The notes under the pieces: model-generated | Seen by the model: the letters and a program-made list of their open reading frames with translations, nothing else | The model's database searches: none | What the model was told of the DNA's origin: nothing | DNA from: Phycisphaerales bacterium | GTDB taxonomy: Bacteria; Planctomycetota; Phycisphaerae; Phycisphaerales; UBA1924 | Length of the DNA: 64,000 nucleotides | Reading direction: 5' to 3' | NCBI GenBank assembly: GCA_023382935.1 | Contig: JAHDXL010000002.1 | Coordinates: forward strand, 62,001 to 126,000 | Part shown: piece after piece, positions 26,573 to 34,892 of the stretch | Layout: every line of letters starts with the position of its first letter | Position numbering within the stretch: position 1 is the first letter of the stretch | Made by a program: the position numbers and the translations under genes

Positions 26573-27427
26573 ATGACCGGCTCAGGCGTGACGGGGACAG
26601 ACTCGATGATGGAATATGACCACGTGCGGGCGCTTGGGCCTTTCGTCCTCGCCCGTCCGCTGGAGCCCTCGCCATTCGGCGAGCGCTGGCTTGCCCGGCA
26701 TGGAGAGTCGCACTCGGACTGGACGCTCCACGCCTTCGGTCCTCTCTTGGACAAGCGTGAACGGGTGATGGTTCTTTCATGGCTTGAGACCATGGAGTCG
26801 ATCCGGCACGCGCACCTCCCGCAGATCAGGCGCGAGGTCGAGCCGGGATCGGGTCGCGTCTGGGCCGCGGAACCATTCTTGGGAAACGAGGACGGGCTGC
26901 TTTCGCTGGCTCGGCTGGTGGAACTGAAGGGTGGTCGCATGCCCCCGCACGAGGTGGGACGGGCGATGACCCACGTGCTCGATGCCTGCCGGTTTGCCCA
27001 TGAACAGGGCTTCTGCCACGGGGTGATTGATTGGAACGAACTGCTGGTGGACCGGCATGGGAGCATCACGATCGACTTGTACGGGCTGCGGCGGCGAATG
27101 GACGGACTGCTGACGGCCGAGCGGGAGGTGGTGCGCGATGAGGTTCGTTCGGTGGCAATGATCGGTTACCGGGCGTTGACCGGGCTCGAGGCCGAGGAGC
27201 CCCGAATCCGGGCAGCCCGCCTGGTGCGCCGGCTGGACCGGGCGTGGGATGACTGGTTTGAATCGGCGCTGGATCCGGCGGGCGGATTTGAGTCTGCGGT
27301 CGAGGCGATCGAGGCGCTGCCCTCTCCGATGCGTGAAGCGGAGCCCGAGTCCCGTCCCGGCGCGGCTTTCACCGTGCTGAGCCGGCTTCGGACTGCCTGG
27401 GCGTCGTCGACGCCGGTGCAGGACTGA
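26573..27427 (+). CDS. Protein-kinase-like protein, probably catalytically dead (pseudokinase)
   Basis: A 284-residue protein with the outline of the C-lobe of a Hanks-type kinase. The catalytic loop HRDxxxxN is replaced by HGVIDWNELLVD and the metal motif DFG by DLYG in ITIDLYGL. The Gly-rich loop and the VAIK lysine are not recognisable (FVLARPLEPSPFGERWLAR). Loss of the catalytic Asp and Lys makes phosphotransfer unlikely; a regulatory or binding role is inferred. The start could be ATG 26573 (after GGGAGGTCAAGG) or ATG 26606. It is followed 82 bp later by a TPR protein on the same strand, a possible partner. Confidence 0.7.
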   Translation: MTGSGVTGTDSMMEYDHVRALGPFVLARPLEPSPFGERWLARHGESHSDWTLHAFGPLLDKRERVMVLSWLETMESIRHAHLPQIRREVEPGSGRVWAAEPFLGNEDGLLSLARLVELKGGRMPPHEVGRAMTHVLDACRFAHEQGFCHGVIDWNELLVDRHGSITIDLYGLRRRMDGLLTAEREVVRDEVRSVAMIGYRALTGLEAEEPRIRAARLVRRLDRAWDDWFESALDPAGGFESAVEAIEALPSPMREAEPESRPGAAFTVLSRLRTAWASSTPVQD

Positions 27428-27509
27428 GGGCGGATTTCCGGATGGATGCCTCAGACAGGGTCGGATAGGATGAGCCTGTCGGGCAGGCTGTCCCGGGGCG
27501 GGAGAAGGC

Positions 27510-28901
27510 GTGAGCGACTGGGTCGATGCGGAAGAGCATGTCGAGCGCGCGCACGAGCACTACGAAGCCGGGCGTTGGGATGATGCCGAGGCCGAACTCC
27601 GCCGCGCTCTGGCCCTGAACCCCTATCAGGCCGAATGGCACTTCAATCTTGGACTCACCCTCGAGGCCGCGGGTCGGCACGAGCAGGCAATTGACGCCTT
27701 TCGGGCGTGCTATGAGTTGCGCGATGAAGACGCTCCGGCCGCTCTGGCCATCGGCATCAACCTGGTGCGCATCGGCAAGCCTGCGGAAGCGATCACCTGG
27801 CTGGAGCGGGCCGAGAAGCAGGATCCGTCGTCGGCGTCGGCGATCGTGCACCGGATCGATGCGCTGACGGACCTGGGAGAGATTGAGCAAGCCGAACTGG
27901 CCTTTTACCTGGGTCAGCAGATCGAGCCGGAGAATGCGGACCTGTATTCGGCGATGGCCGACACGTTACTGGCCAAGCGTGACTACGAGCGGGCGATCTG
28001 GTGTCTGCGAGAGGCGGCCCGCCTGAACCCGGACCTGCCGCGCATCAACGCCCGGCTGGCGCGTGCGTATGCCTCGACAGGGCGACAGGAGAGGGCGCGG
28101 CAGTTGTATCACCGCGAACTCCGGCAAGATCCCGGCGACATCGACACGCTGCTGGACCTGGGCGACCTGCTCAGCGACATGAACCGGCTCGAAGAGGCCG
28201 GCGAAAAGTACCGGCGTGTACTCGAACTCGAGCCGGATCACCCTGACGCGCACTTTGCGCTGGGTGAACTGGCGATGGCGCAGGGAAAGAACGCCGAGGC
28301 ATGCGTGCAGTTCGACATCGTACTGCGTCTGGAGCCCGATCATCCCGACGCTCGTGCGCGGCTTGCCGACCTCCTGCTTGCCAGCGGGAAGGACGAAGAT
28401 GAGCGCCGCGCCCGCGAACTGCTGCTGACCGAGTTGCGCCGCATCGGGCTTGAGACGGCCGCGGAGGTTGAATCGCTCAGTCTGCTGGGGCAGTTGATGC
28501 TCGATGCCGACCTGCCGCGCGAGGCCGCCCGCGTGTTTCGGCGCCTGCTGGAGTTGCGTCCCGGCGATGCGCTGTCGCATCATCACCTGAGCGTGGCGCT
28601 GCTGGAGACGGGGGAATTGGAGGCGGGGGCCGACGAAGCCAAGGCTGCGCTGCGGCTCAATCCGCGCTTTGTGCCCGCGATGCACAACCTGGCGTTGGCG
28701 TACCTGCGTCGGGGCGAGTGGCTGCGGGCCCGCTACTGGGCGCGTCAGGCGCAGGCGATCGATCCCGATGACGCCTCGCTTCGGCGCCTTCGCCTGATGA
28801 TGGCGACACGATCGGGCGCCATGCTTGTGCAGTTTGTCTGTCGGCGTGCGGCAAGGCTGGCGCGGCGTGCTTGGTCGCTGGTCGGTCGCCCGACGCGATA
28901 A
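27510..28901 (+). CDS. TPR-repeat protein
   Basis: A 463-residue protein made almost wholly of tetratricopeptide repeats (about eleven 34-residue units). Examples are AHEHYEAGRWDDAEAELRRA, EAGEKYRRVLELEPDHPDAH and ACVQFDIVLRLEPDHPDARA. A basic C-terminal segment (VCRRAARLARRAWSL) could contact membrane or nucleic acid. There is no signal peptide. GTG 27510 follows GGGAGAAGGC. TPR arrays bind other proteins; the partner is unknown, but the preceding pseudokinase is a candidate. Confidence 0.85.
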   Translation: MSDWVDAEEHVERAHEHYEAGRWDDAEAELRRALALNPYQAEWHFNLGLTLEAAGRHEQAIDAFRACYELRDEDAPAALAIGINLVRIGKPAEAITWLERAEKQDPSSASAIVHRIDALTDLGEIEQAELAFYLGQQIEPENADLYSAMADTLLAKRDYERAIWCLREAARLNPDLPRINARLARAYASTGRQERARQLYHRELRQDPGDIDTLLDLGDLLSDMNRLEEAGEKYRRVLELEPDHPDAHFALGELAMAQGKNAEACVQFDIVLRLEPDHPDARARLADLLLASGKDEDERRARELLLTELRRIGLETAAEVESLSLLGQLMLDADLPREAARVFRRLLELRPGDALSHHHLSVALLETGELEAGADEAKAALRLNPRFVPAMHNLALAYLRRGEWLRARYWARQAQAIDPDDASLRRLRLMMATRSGAMLVQFVCRRAARLARRAWSLVGRPTR

Positions 28902-28950
28902 CAGACATCCCCAGGCCGGGACGTTGGAGTCATTTCCGCGCGTGTGATGG

Positions 28951-29475
28951 TCAGCCGCACGCATCTTCGCGACGGACGAAGGTGCCGCGTGCATGATCCT
29001 TGACCACGCCCGGGAATCGCAGGGCCCGCCCGTGGGCGGCTACGTAGACGCCGGGCGGGAGCATCGCAGTGGCGAAGATGGCTTCATTGAGGTTCTGCAG
29101 GGCGTCGGAACGCTTCATTTCGTATGGGCGCATGGCGCCGGTCAGCACCACCGGGCAGTGCGGCGTGCCCAGTTTTTCGTGCAGCAGTTCGCCGGTAACG
29201 CACAGGGTGTCGGTGCCGTGGAGGATCACCACGCCGTCACAGTCCTCGGAACTGGACAGCAGGCGGACGGTTTCGAGGATGCGTCGGCGGTCGTTGTCCG
29301 TCAGGTCCAGGCTGTCCTTGCTGAGCAGGGACAGTGTGGTGATTCGGGTGTCTTCCAGCCGGAGGCGCCGGAGCATGAGGGGCACGACGCTGCGGACGTT
29401 GGAAAGGGCGCCGGCACGCTCGTCATAGGTTTTTTCGATGGTCCCGCCTGTCGAGACCAGATGGATGTGGCGCAT
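28951..29475 (-). CDS. Short L-asparaginase-family protein (single domain)
   Basis: A protein of about 174 residues matching only the N-terminal domain of type I/II L-asparaginases. It has HLVSTGGTIEKTYDE with the first catalytic Thr, GVVILHGTDTL with the second Thr-Asp pair, and PVVLTGAMRPYEM. Normal enzymes are about 330 residues with a second domain; one-domain homologues exist in several bacteria and need not hydrolyse asparagine. ATG 29475 is chosen because it directly precedes the conserved strand; ATG 29496 and upstream codons are open but lack a ribosome site. It is divergent from the sulfotransferase gene. Confidence 0.78.
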   Translation of the reverse strand: MRHIHLVSTGGTIEKTYDERAGALSNVRSVVPLMLRRLRLEDTRITTLSLLSKDSLDLTDNDRRRILETVRLLSSSEDCDGVVILHGTDTLCVTGELLHEKLGTPHCPVVLTGAMRPYEMKRSDALQNLNEAIFATAMLPPGVYVAAHGRALRFPGVVKDHARGTFVRREDACG

Positions 29476-29550
29476 GAGGGTGAGGGTAGCCGACATTGGT
29501 GCCGGGCGGCGTAGGCTTTGCGGATCGGCTGGTCCCAGGAGACTGTTTCC

Positions 29551-31023
29551 ATGACTCAACTGACCCCTCCCCAGGCATTCCATGAAGCCCAACGCCTCAT
29601 CCGCATGGGGGAGTACGCGCGTGCGTCCGGGCTGACCGGGCAGTTGTTCCAGAACATCCCGGATGAGCCGGCCATTCGAGGGCTGCACGGGATCGCCACC
29701 GCCCGCATGGGGCTCCTGGAGAAGGGGTTGGGGTTATTGACCGAGGCCTGCGAGAAGGCTGCGGACCACAAGGTCAGGCCGTTCCTGCTGATCGAGAAGG
29801 CGTACGTGCTGCGTTCGCTGAATCGAGCGGGTGAGGCGTTGGAAGCCGCCAGGGCGGCTGGCGAGGCCGAGCCTGAGAACCAGGACGCAGTGGCGAGCGT
29901 CGTCGATGCGCTCATCGACCTAGGGCAGTTCGACGAGGCCCGCGCGGTCCTGCCCGGCGTGACCGAGACCGAAGCGCCGACAATCGCAGCGGCCCGCGCG
30001 CGGCTGGCGTTGCTGTCTGATCGTCCCGACGAAGGAGCCGACGCGCTGGCGAAGGCGATCGAGCGTGTGGGCATCGCGGCATTTGAACTGGAGATCATGC
30101 TGAGGCTGCTCGGGCAATTGCGCGAGCGCCAGGGGCGATATGACGATGCGTGGAAGGCCTACCGCCGCGCAGCCAAGTTGCGTCGCACCGACTACGACCC
30201 CCGCGCCCATCGGGCGATGGTGAACGAGTTGATCGCCGGCTGGACGCCCGCGGCCTTGAGCAAGATCCAGCGTTCAGATCTCGACGGCTCGCGCGTGGTC
30301 TTGACGCTCGGGTTGCCCGGCAGCGGGCACGACCTGGTGGAGCGGATCGTCGCGAGGCACAGCCGTGGGCAAGGGGCTGGAGAACTGCTGACGTTGGCCC
30401 GCATCGCGCGGGCGGGCATGGGCGCCCAGCAGAAGTCATTCCGGCACATAGTCGCCAGGCCCAACATGCTCAAAGGAAAACAACTGCGCCAGGGCGGGCA
30501 GGCCTACCTGGCCCAACTGGATGAACTGAACCTCAAGTCCGCTCGCGTGGTCGACTCCAACGTGCTCAACGTGTATCTGGCTGGGCTGGCGCCGCTTATG
30601 CTGAACGGCATGCACGTGGTGATCTGCGTGCGTGACCCGGCCGAGGCGGCGTTCGCATGGTACACGGGTATTCCCGGCCCCCAGCACCCGTATGCACAGG
30701 ACCCCGGCGAGCAGATGGACCACGCGGTCGACGTGATGCGATTGTGCGACCACTGGCGGGGCTTGTTCACGTCGATGGGCGTGCATGTGCATGAGTTTAG
30801 TTTTGAGCGCTTTGCCGACGCACCGGAAGGGGAAGCCCGGCTGCTGATCGAGGGCATCGGGTTGGAGTTTGAGCCGGCGTGCTCGCAGCCGCACCTGGCG
30901 GCCAAGACGCGGACGGCGCCGTCGGATCTGGCTCGCCTGCCTGCGTCAGCGTGGGCGCGGCGGTACAGCCACTTCCATGGTCTGCTCAAGCCCGGGTTCG
31001 AGATGATTACGGCTCGGGAGTGA
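29551..31023 (+). CDS. TPR-sulfotransferase family protein
   Basis: A 490-residue cytosolic protein. Residues 1-220 are TPR-like helices (EAQRLIRMGEYARASGLTGQ, RYDDAWKAYRRAAKLRR). The rest matches the bacterial sulfotransferase family that transfers sulfate from PAPS: a modified P-loop LGLPGSGHDLVERIVARH at about 250-267, where the family usually has 'GLPRSGTTL', and VVICVRDPAEAAFAWYTG, which resembles the 3'-phosphate-binding element (R-D-P-x-x). The P-loop is atypical (GSGHD instead of RSGTT), so activity is uncertain. ATG 29551 follows AGGAG. Confidence 0.78.
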   Translation: MTQLTPPQAFHEAQRLIRMGEYARASGLTGQLFQNIPDEPAIRGLHGIATARMGLLEKGLGLLTEACEKAADHKVRPFLLIEKAYVLRSLNRAGEALEAARAAGEAEPENQDAVASVVDALIDLGQFDEARAVLPGVTETEAPTIAAARARLALLSDRPDEGADALAKAIERVGIAAFELEIMLRLLGQLRERQGRYDDAWKAYRRAAKLRRTDYDPRAHRAMVNELIAGWTPAALSKIQRSDLDGSRVVLTLGLPGSGHDLVERIVARHSRGQGAGELLTLARIARAGMGAQQKSFRHIVARPNMLKGKQLRQGGQAYLAQLDELNLKSARVVDSNVLNVYLAGLAPLMLNGMHVVICVRDPAEAAFAWYTGIPGPQHPYAQDPGEQMDHAVDVMRLCDHWRGLFTSMGVHVHEFSFERFADAPEGEARLLIEGIGLEFEPACSQPHLAAKTRTAPSDLARLPASAWARRYSHFHGLLKPGFEMITARE

Positions 31024-31044
31024 CGGGCGGACGGGTGGCCGAGT

Positions 31045-31488
31045 TCAGATTCCGCGCGCCCTCGATTCTTTTGCCAGACGCACCTTGAGACGCGCGCTGT
31101 CCCGCGCCTTTTTGATCGATTCGGCCTCAGTGGCTGCGTCCCGCGACTGGAGATCGACCCGGCGTGCTTCCGCCTCGGCCAGTTCGGCCTTGGCCTCCGA
31201 TTCGCTGAGTGATTCGACCGCAATGGCGTTCTCGGCCAGCAGCGTCAGTTCCACATCGCTCTTCTTGGCAAAGCCGCCGTCGATGAAGAACGACCTCTTT
31301 CCGCCCTTGGTGATGCCTTCGAACTCGAGTTGCAGTTCACCCAGCCCGAGTTTGGTGACGACCGGTGCGGTGTTGGGCAGCACGCCCATCAGCCCGTCCC
31401 AGGCCGGGACGTTGGCGTACTTCACTTCGCCGTCGAACAGGGCGTGGGTGGGGGTGACGACACGGCAGCGAAAGGTCTTGTCGGCCAA
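31045..31488 (-). CDS. atpC: F-type ATP synthase epsilon subunit (lone gene)
   Basis: The epsilon subunit joins the central stalk of F1 and restrains ATP hydrolysis. The 147-residue protein has the N-terminal beta-sandwich (FRCRVVTPTHALFDGEV, GLMGVLPNTAPVV, GKRSFFIDGGFAK) and a two-helix C terminus rich in Glu/Ala/Arg. The start is TTG 31488, placed 8 nt after GAAGGAG; TTG 31506 further upstream would put this site inside the gene. No other ATP synthase subunit is in the window, and neighbours on both sides are unrelated. It is separated from, and divergent from, the FecCD gene. Confidence 0.88.
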   Translation of the reverse strand: MADKTFRCRVVTPTHALFDGEVKYANVPAWDGLMGVLPNTAPVVTKLGLGELQLEFEGITKGGKRSFFIDGGFAKKSDVELTLLAENAIAVESLSESEAKAELAEAEARRVDLQSRDAATEAESIKKARDSARLKVRLAKESRARGI

Positions 31489-31568
31489 GGCCCGTACTCC
31501 TTCCAAGGGGGACGATCATAGCGCCGGGGACACGGGCGGTCAGGCTCCGGGGCGGATAGGCTCAGCCC

Positions 31569-32558
31569 GTGCGAGTTCCTCCCTGGCTGATTCTCGTACT
31601 GCTCGGCGTCCTGCTCGCCGGGGCCTCGTGGTGGCGACTGGAGGTTGGCCCGTGGCCGGGCAACCCGGACGTGGCTGCGCAGGTGATGGCCATTCGACAG
31701 GGACATCTGGTTTCCGGTCTGCTCGTCGGTTCGTCGCTGGCGCTGGCGGGAGTGCTGCTTCAGGGGCTGCTTCGCAATCCGCTCGCCTCGCCGGACATCA
31801 TGGGCCTGGCGTCGGGCGCGGGTCTGGCGGTTATGCTGGCGAGTTATATCGGGTATCGGATTGGTGCCGAGGCGCCCGGCGGAACGAACCCCCTGGGTCC
31901 GGCCGTAATCGGCTCGTTTGTGGTCTTGGGGTTGGTCTACCTGCTCAGCCAGAGGCGGGGGGTCATTGACCCCGTCTCGATGGTGCTGGTGGGTGTGATT
32001 GTGAGCATCACTGCGGCGGCGGGGACGATGCTGGTCCAGCAACTGATGCCCGATCGAGGGCTGCACACGGCCCGGTGGCTGTTCGGAGGGCTGGACGAAG
32101 AGGCCGGCACCCCTCGCCGAATCGCATGTGCGGCGCTGTTGCTGCTGATGGGCGGATGGGCGATGGCTCAGAGTCGGGTGCTGGATGCCGCGATGATGAG
32201 CCCGGACGAGGCCCGGAGCGTGGGGATTCGACTGGGGCGTGTGCGGGCGTTTCAGTTCGTGGGCTCAGGATTGCTCACGGGCGGGGCGGTGGCTCTGGCA
32301 GGTCCGGTCGGATTCGTCGGGCTCGTGGCTCCCCACCTGGCACGCGGACTGGTCGGCCCGGCCCATGCGTGGTCGCAGCCGGCGTCCGTGCTGATCGGGG
32401 CGTTGCTGGTGGTGTCGGCCGACGCTTCGATCCGGGTGTTTGAAGTTTCGTCGGGGCGTGTGCCGCTGGGAGTTCTGACGGCGCTGCTCGGCGGGCCGTT
32501 CTTTCTGGCGCTGCTGGTGCGCGGCGCCGGGCGGGGGCGGGCAGATCACTTGCGGTAA
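31569..32558 (+). CDS. FecCD-family ABC transporter permease (iron-siderophore/cobalamin type)
   Basis: A 329-residue permease with nine to ten membrane spans. Family markers are [24 protein letters not shown] near residue 70, [28 protein letters not shown], and [20 protein letters not shown], the cytoplasmic coupling region. GTG 31569 is the start. A binding protein and ATPase are expected partners, but neither adjoins it; they would have to lie elsewhere. The substrate (siderophore, haem or cobalamin) cannot be told. Its 3' end overlaps the convergent infA by 13 bp. Confidence 0.88.
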   Translation: MRVPPWLILVLLGVLLAGASWWRLEVGPWPGNPDVAAQVMAIRQGHLVSGLLVGSSLALAGVLLQGLLRNPLASPDIMGLASGAGLAVMLASYIGYRIGAEAPGGTNPLGPAVIGSFVVLGLVYLLSQRRGVIDPVSMVLVGVIVSITAAAGTMLVQQLMPDRGLHTARWLFGGLDEEAGTPRRIACAALLLLMGGWAMAQSRVLDAAMMSPDEARSVGIRLGRVRAFQFVGSGLLTGGAVALAGPVGFVGLVAPHLARGLVGPAHAWSQPASVLIGALLVVSADASIRVFEVSSGRVPLGVLTALLGGPFFLALLVRGAGRGRADHLR

Positions 32559-32770
32559 GTGATGCGGCCCTTGGACAGGTCGTAGGGGCTCAGTTCGACG
32601 GTGACCGTGTCGCCGGGGAGGATGCGGATGCGGAACTTACGCATCTTGCCCGAGAGATAGGCGAGGATCTCGGTCCGGTTCTCGTCGGGCAACTGCACCT
32701 TGAACATGGTGTTGGGCAGCGCCTCGACCACGATGGCGTCGAGAGAAATCTTGTCGTCCTGCTTCGGCAT
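32546..32770 (-). CDS. infA: Translation initiation factor IF-1
   Basis: IF-1 covers the ribosomal A site during initiation. A 74-residue OB-fold protein: Ile-Val-Val-Glu-Ala-Leu-Pro-Asn, [40 protein letters not shown] and [10 protein letters not shown] are textbook IF-1. ATG 32770 is the natural start ([10 protein letters not shown]); the open frame further upstream is not conserved. It is not in the usual ribosomal-protein cluster here. Confidence 0.95.
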   Translation of the reverse strand: MPKQDDKISLDAIVVEALPNTMFKVQLPDENRTEILAYLSGKMRKFRIRILPGDTVTVELSPYDLSKGRITYRK

Positions 32771-32892
32771 TCGGGGCAATCGTAGCCCGCGGTGGGGGAG
32801 TGGTACAGCCGCACGAACCATGCACGCGAGCCCGGTGGCGCATATTGTTCTCTCCGCCCTTTTCCCGACGCGATGCGCCGGTGGAGCCTTTC

Positions 32893-34506
32893 ATGCCCGA
32901 GAATCAGTACGTTGAACTGCCCGCTTCCTCGAACCAGGCGCTGGGAATCGCCCGGTACGCGATCGACTTCCTGTCGGACGAGCCGGGCAAGAGCGGTACC
33001 CCGGACGCCGGCGTCCTCGAACGCACACGACTTTTCCACACCGACGCGGTGGTCTGCGGTCTCTCGGCCCTGGCGCTGCAAACCAACGCGCCCTGCCTGC
33101 TGCGTGACGAAGCGTTGCAATACCCAGTGACCGAGGTGACCCGCCCGGTCGGGCGTGCGGTGCGCAAGGGCGCCACCGTGTTTGGATCGAGCGCCGAGGT
33201 GCAGGTCGAGAAGGCGATCGTCGCCAACTCTGCGGCCGTGCGCGAGTGGGACTCCAACGGCACCAACTTTGGCTTCAACCCGCGTCTGGGGCGCACGGCA
33301 GGGGAGTTCGGGCACAACGACTTCTACCCGGTGTGCATTGCCGCGGCGCAGATGGCCGGCAAGAGCGGCGCCGAGGCGCTGCGGGCGATGGTGTGTCTGG
33401 ACGAGATCCGCGGGCGACTGGCCGAGGTGTTCAGCCTCAAGACGTACAAGATCGACCACGTGGTGCACGGCGCCATCGCGTCGGCTGCGGTGTTCGGCGC
33501 CATGCTGGGCGCTACGCCTGAGCAGATCGAGTCGGCCATCGGCATGTGCGTGGCGCACTACATCCCCTTCCGGGCCATCCGCGCCGGCAAACAGTTGAGC
33601 GACTCGAAGGGATCCAGCGCCGCGATCAGCACCGAGGCAGCCATCCTGTCGGTCAAGCGCGCCATGGCTGGCTTCCTCGGCCCGCGCGACATCTTCCGCA
33701 ATCCCGAGGCGATCTTCCGCATCTTTGAAGGCCCCGGGCAAATGTTCGTTCCGGTGGGCAAGCCGGCGAAGAATCCCGATCCGGGTGATGCCAGTCCGTT
33801 CGATCTCACCCTGGCACGTTCGGGTTCCGACTTTGCCGTCATGGGCATGCACTTCAAACTCGGGCTGTACGAGCACCAGTCGGCGGGGGCGCTGCAGGCC
33901 ATGCTCAACCTGCTGTCTCGCTCGCCCGGGCTGCTGGAAGATGTCGAAGGCGGGCGGATTTCGCGCATCCGCATTGTGGCGTACGAGCCGGCCTATGGCA
34001 TCATCGGCGACCCGGCCAAACGCGATCCTCGCACGAGGCAATCGGCAGACCATTCGATGGTGTACATCGTCGCGACGCTGCTGCGCAAGGCCCTGGAGCA
34101 GAAGAGGGTCGGCTGGACCGATCTGATGCTCGCGCCGATCGACTACGGCCGCGAGGCGATCATGAACCGGCGCACCCGGTCGCTCATGCAGAAGATCGAG
34201 TTCGCGCACGGCGGGGCCGAATATGACCGGCGCTATCCCGACGGCATCCCGACCAGCGTGGTCATCACCGACGCGGCGGGGGCCACGCATGACTCGGGTC
34301 TGGTGATGTACCCGGCCGGACACGCGCGCAATACAGACGCGCCGCTGAAGTCGATTCTCGATCACAAGTTCCGCCTGCTGGGCAGTCTGGCTTCGAACAA
34401 CGGGGGCGCGATTGTGGAACGTTTGCAGCGCCTCGAGTCACTGTCGGCGGGTGAGATCGCCGGGCTGCACGAGTTTGACATCGCCACGCGCGAGCCGATC
34501 GAGTAA
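32893..34506 (+). CDS. MmgE/PrpD family protein (2-methylcitrate dehydratase-like)
   Basis: A 537-residue member of the MmgE/PrpD fold. The best known members dehydrate 2-methylcitrate in propionate degradation; others dehydrate citrate or itaconate-pathway intermediates. Family features are WDSNGTNFGFNP, GEFGHNDFYPVCIAAAQMAG, KTYKIDHVVHGAIASAAVFGA, YIPFRAIRAGKQLSDSKG and YPDGIPTSVVI. ATG 32893 follows the unproductive open stretch from 32800. No prpB or prpC is nearby, so the substrate is inferred only from family. A strong hairpin follows the stop. Confidence 0.85.
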   Translation: MPENQYVELPASSNQALGIARYAIDFLSDEPGKSGTPDAGVLERTRLFHTDAVVCGLSALALQTNAPCLLRDEALQYPVTEVTRPVGRAVRKGATVFGSSAEVQVEKAIVANSAAVREWDSNGTNFGFNPRLGRTAGEFGHNDFYPVCIAAAQMAGKSGAEALRAMVCLDEIRGRLAEVFSLKTYKIDHVVHGAIASAAVFGAMLGATPEQIESAIGMCVAHYIPFRAIRAGKQLSDSKGSSAAISTEAAILSVKRAMAGFLGPRDIFRNPEAIFRIFEGPGQMFVPVGKPAKNPDPGDASPFDLTLARSGSDFAVMGMHFKLGLYEHQSAGALQAMLNLLSRSPGLLEDVEGGRISRIRIVAYEPAYGIIGDPAKRDPRTRQSADHSMVYIVATLLRKALEQKRVGWTDLMLAPIDYGREAIMNRRTRSLMQKIEFAHGGAEYDRRYPDGIPTSVVITDAAGATHDSGLVMYPAGHARNTDAPLKSILDHKFRLLGSLASNNGGAIVERLQRLESLSAGEIAGLHEFDIATREPIE

Positions 34507-34537
34507 GCGTGCCGCTGGGCGTGCCAGGTTCGAATGC

Positions 34538-34571
34538 GACGAGAGCCCGCACACGAACGCGGGCTCTCGTC
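34538..34571 (+). terminator. Perfect 13-bp hairpin after the MmgE/PrpD gene
   Basis: GACGAGAGCCCGC (34538-34550) pairs perfectly with GCGGGCTCTCGTC (34559-34571) around the loop ACACGAAC. No T-run follows, so it may act as a transcript-stabilising hairpin or a bidirectional stop rather than a classical terminator. Confidence 0.6.
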
Positions 34572-34892
34572 ACGAAAGGATCGGCCGGGGGCTGAACGGA
34601 TCAGCACGGGCGGCGCACGGCCAGGAGGCCGGTGATACAGCGCCGCGTCCGCGCCCGGCGCGGGGACTTTGAGCCAATTCCGGCTTCCTGCCAGTCGGGC
34701 CATGCTTGGGAAGGTCGGACTCCAGCCGACCGTCGAACTCTCTCCGACACACAAAATGCCGGTTGTCGGGCCTCAAGTCAACCGCTTCGCACGAACTGTG
34801 CGCGATTCTGAGCGGTTTGTTCGGAGTACGCGGCAAACGAGCATGTGCCCGAGGTTGGTAGCGAGATCGCTCGGGCAAGCGCGAAGGTCCGA
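34572..34892. other. Intergenic region between convergent genes
   Basis: About 320 bases between the MmgE/PrpD gene and the Gld-like operon, both ending here. No open frame has a credible start or composition. It contains a further short inverted repeat GGTCGG / CCGACC (34713-34731). No tRNA cloverleaf was found by eye. Confidence 0.4.

Noticed and set aside
34760-34892. Possible tRNA or small RNA before the Gld-like operon end
   Set aside because: No acceptor stem, anticodon arm or TPsiC arm could be drawn on either strand.
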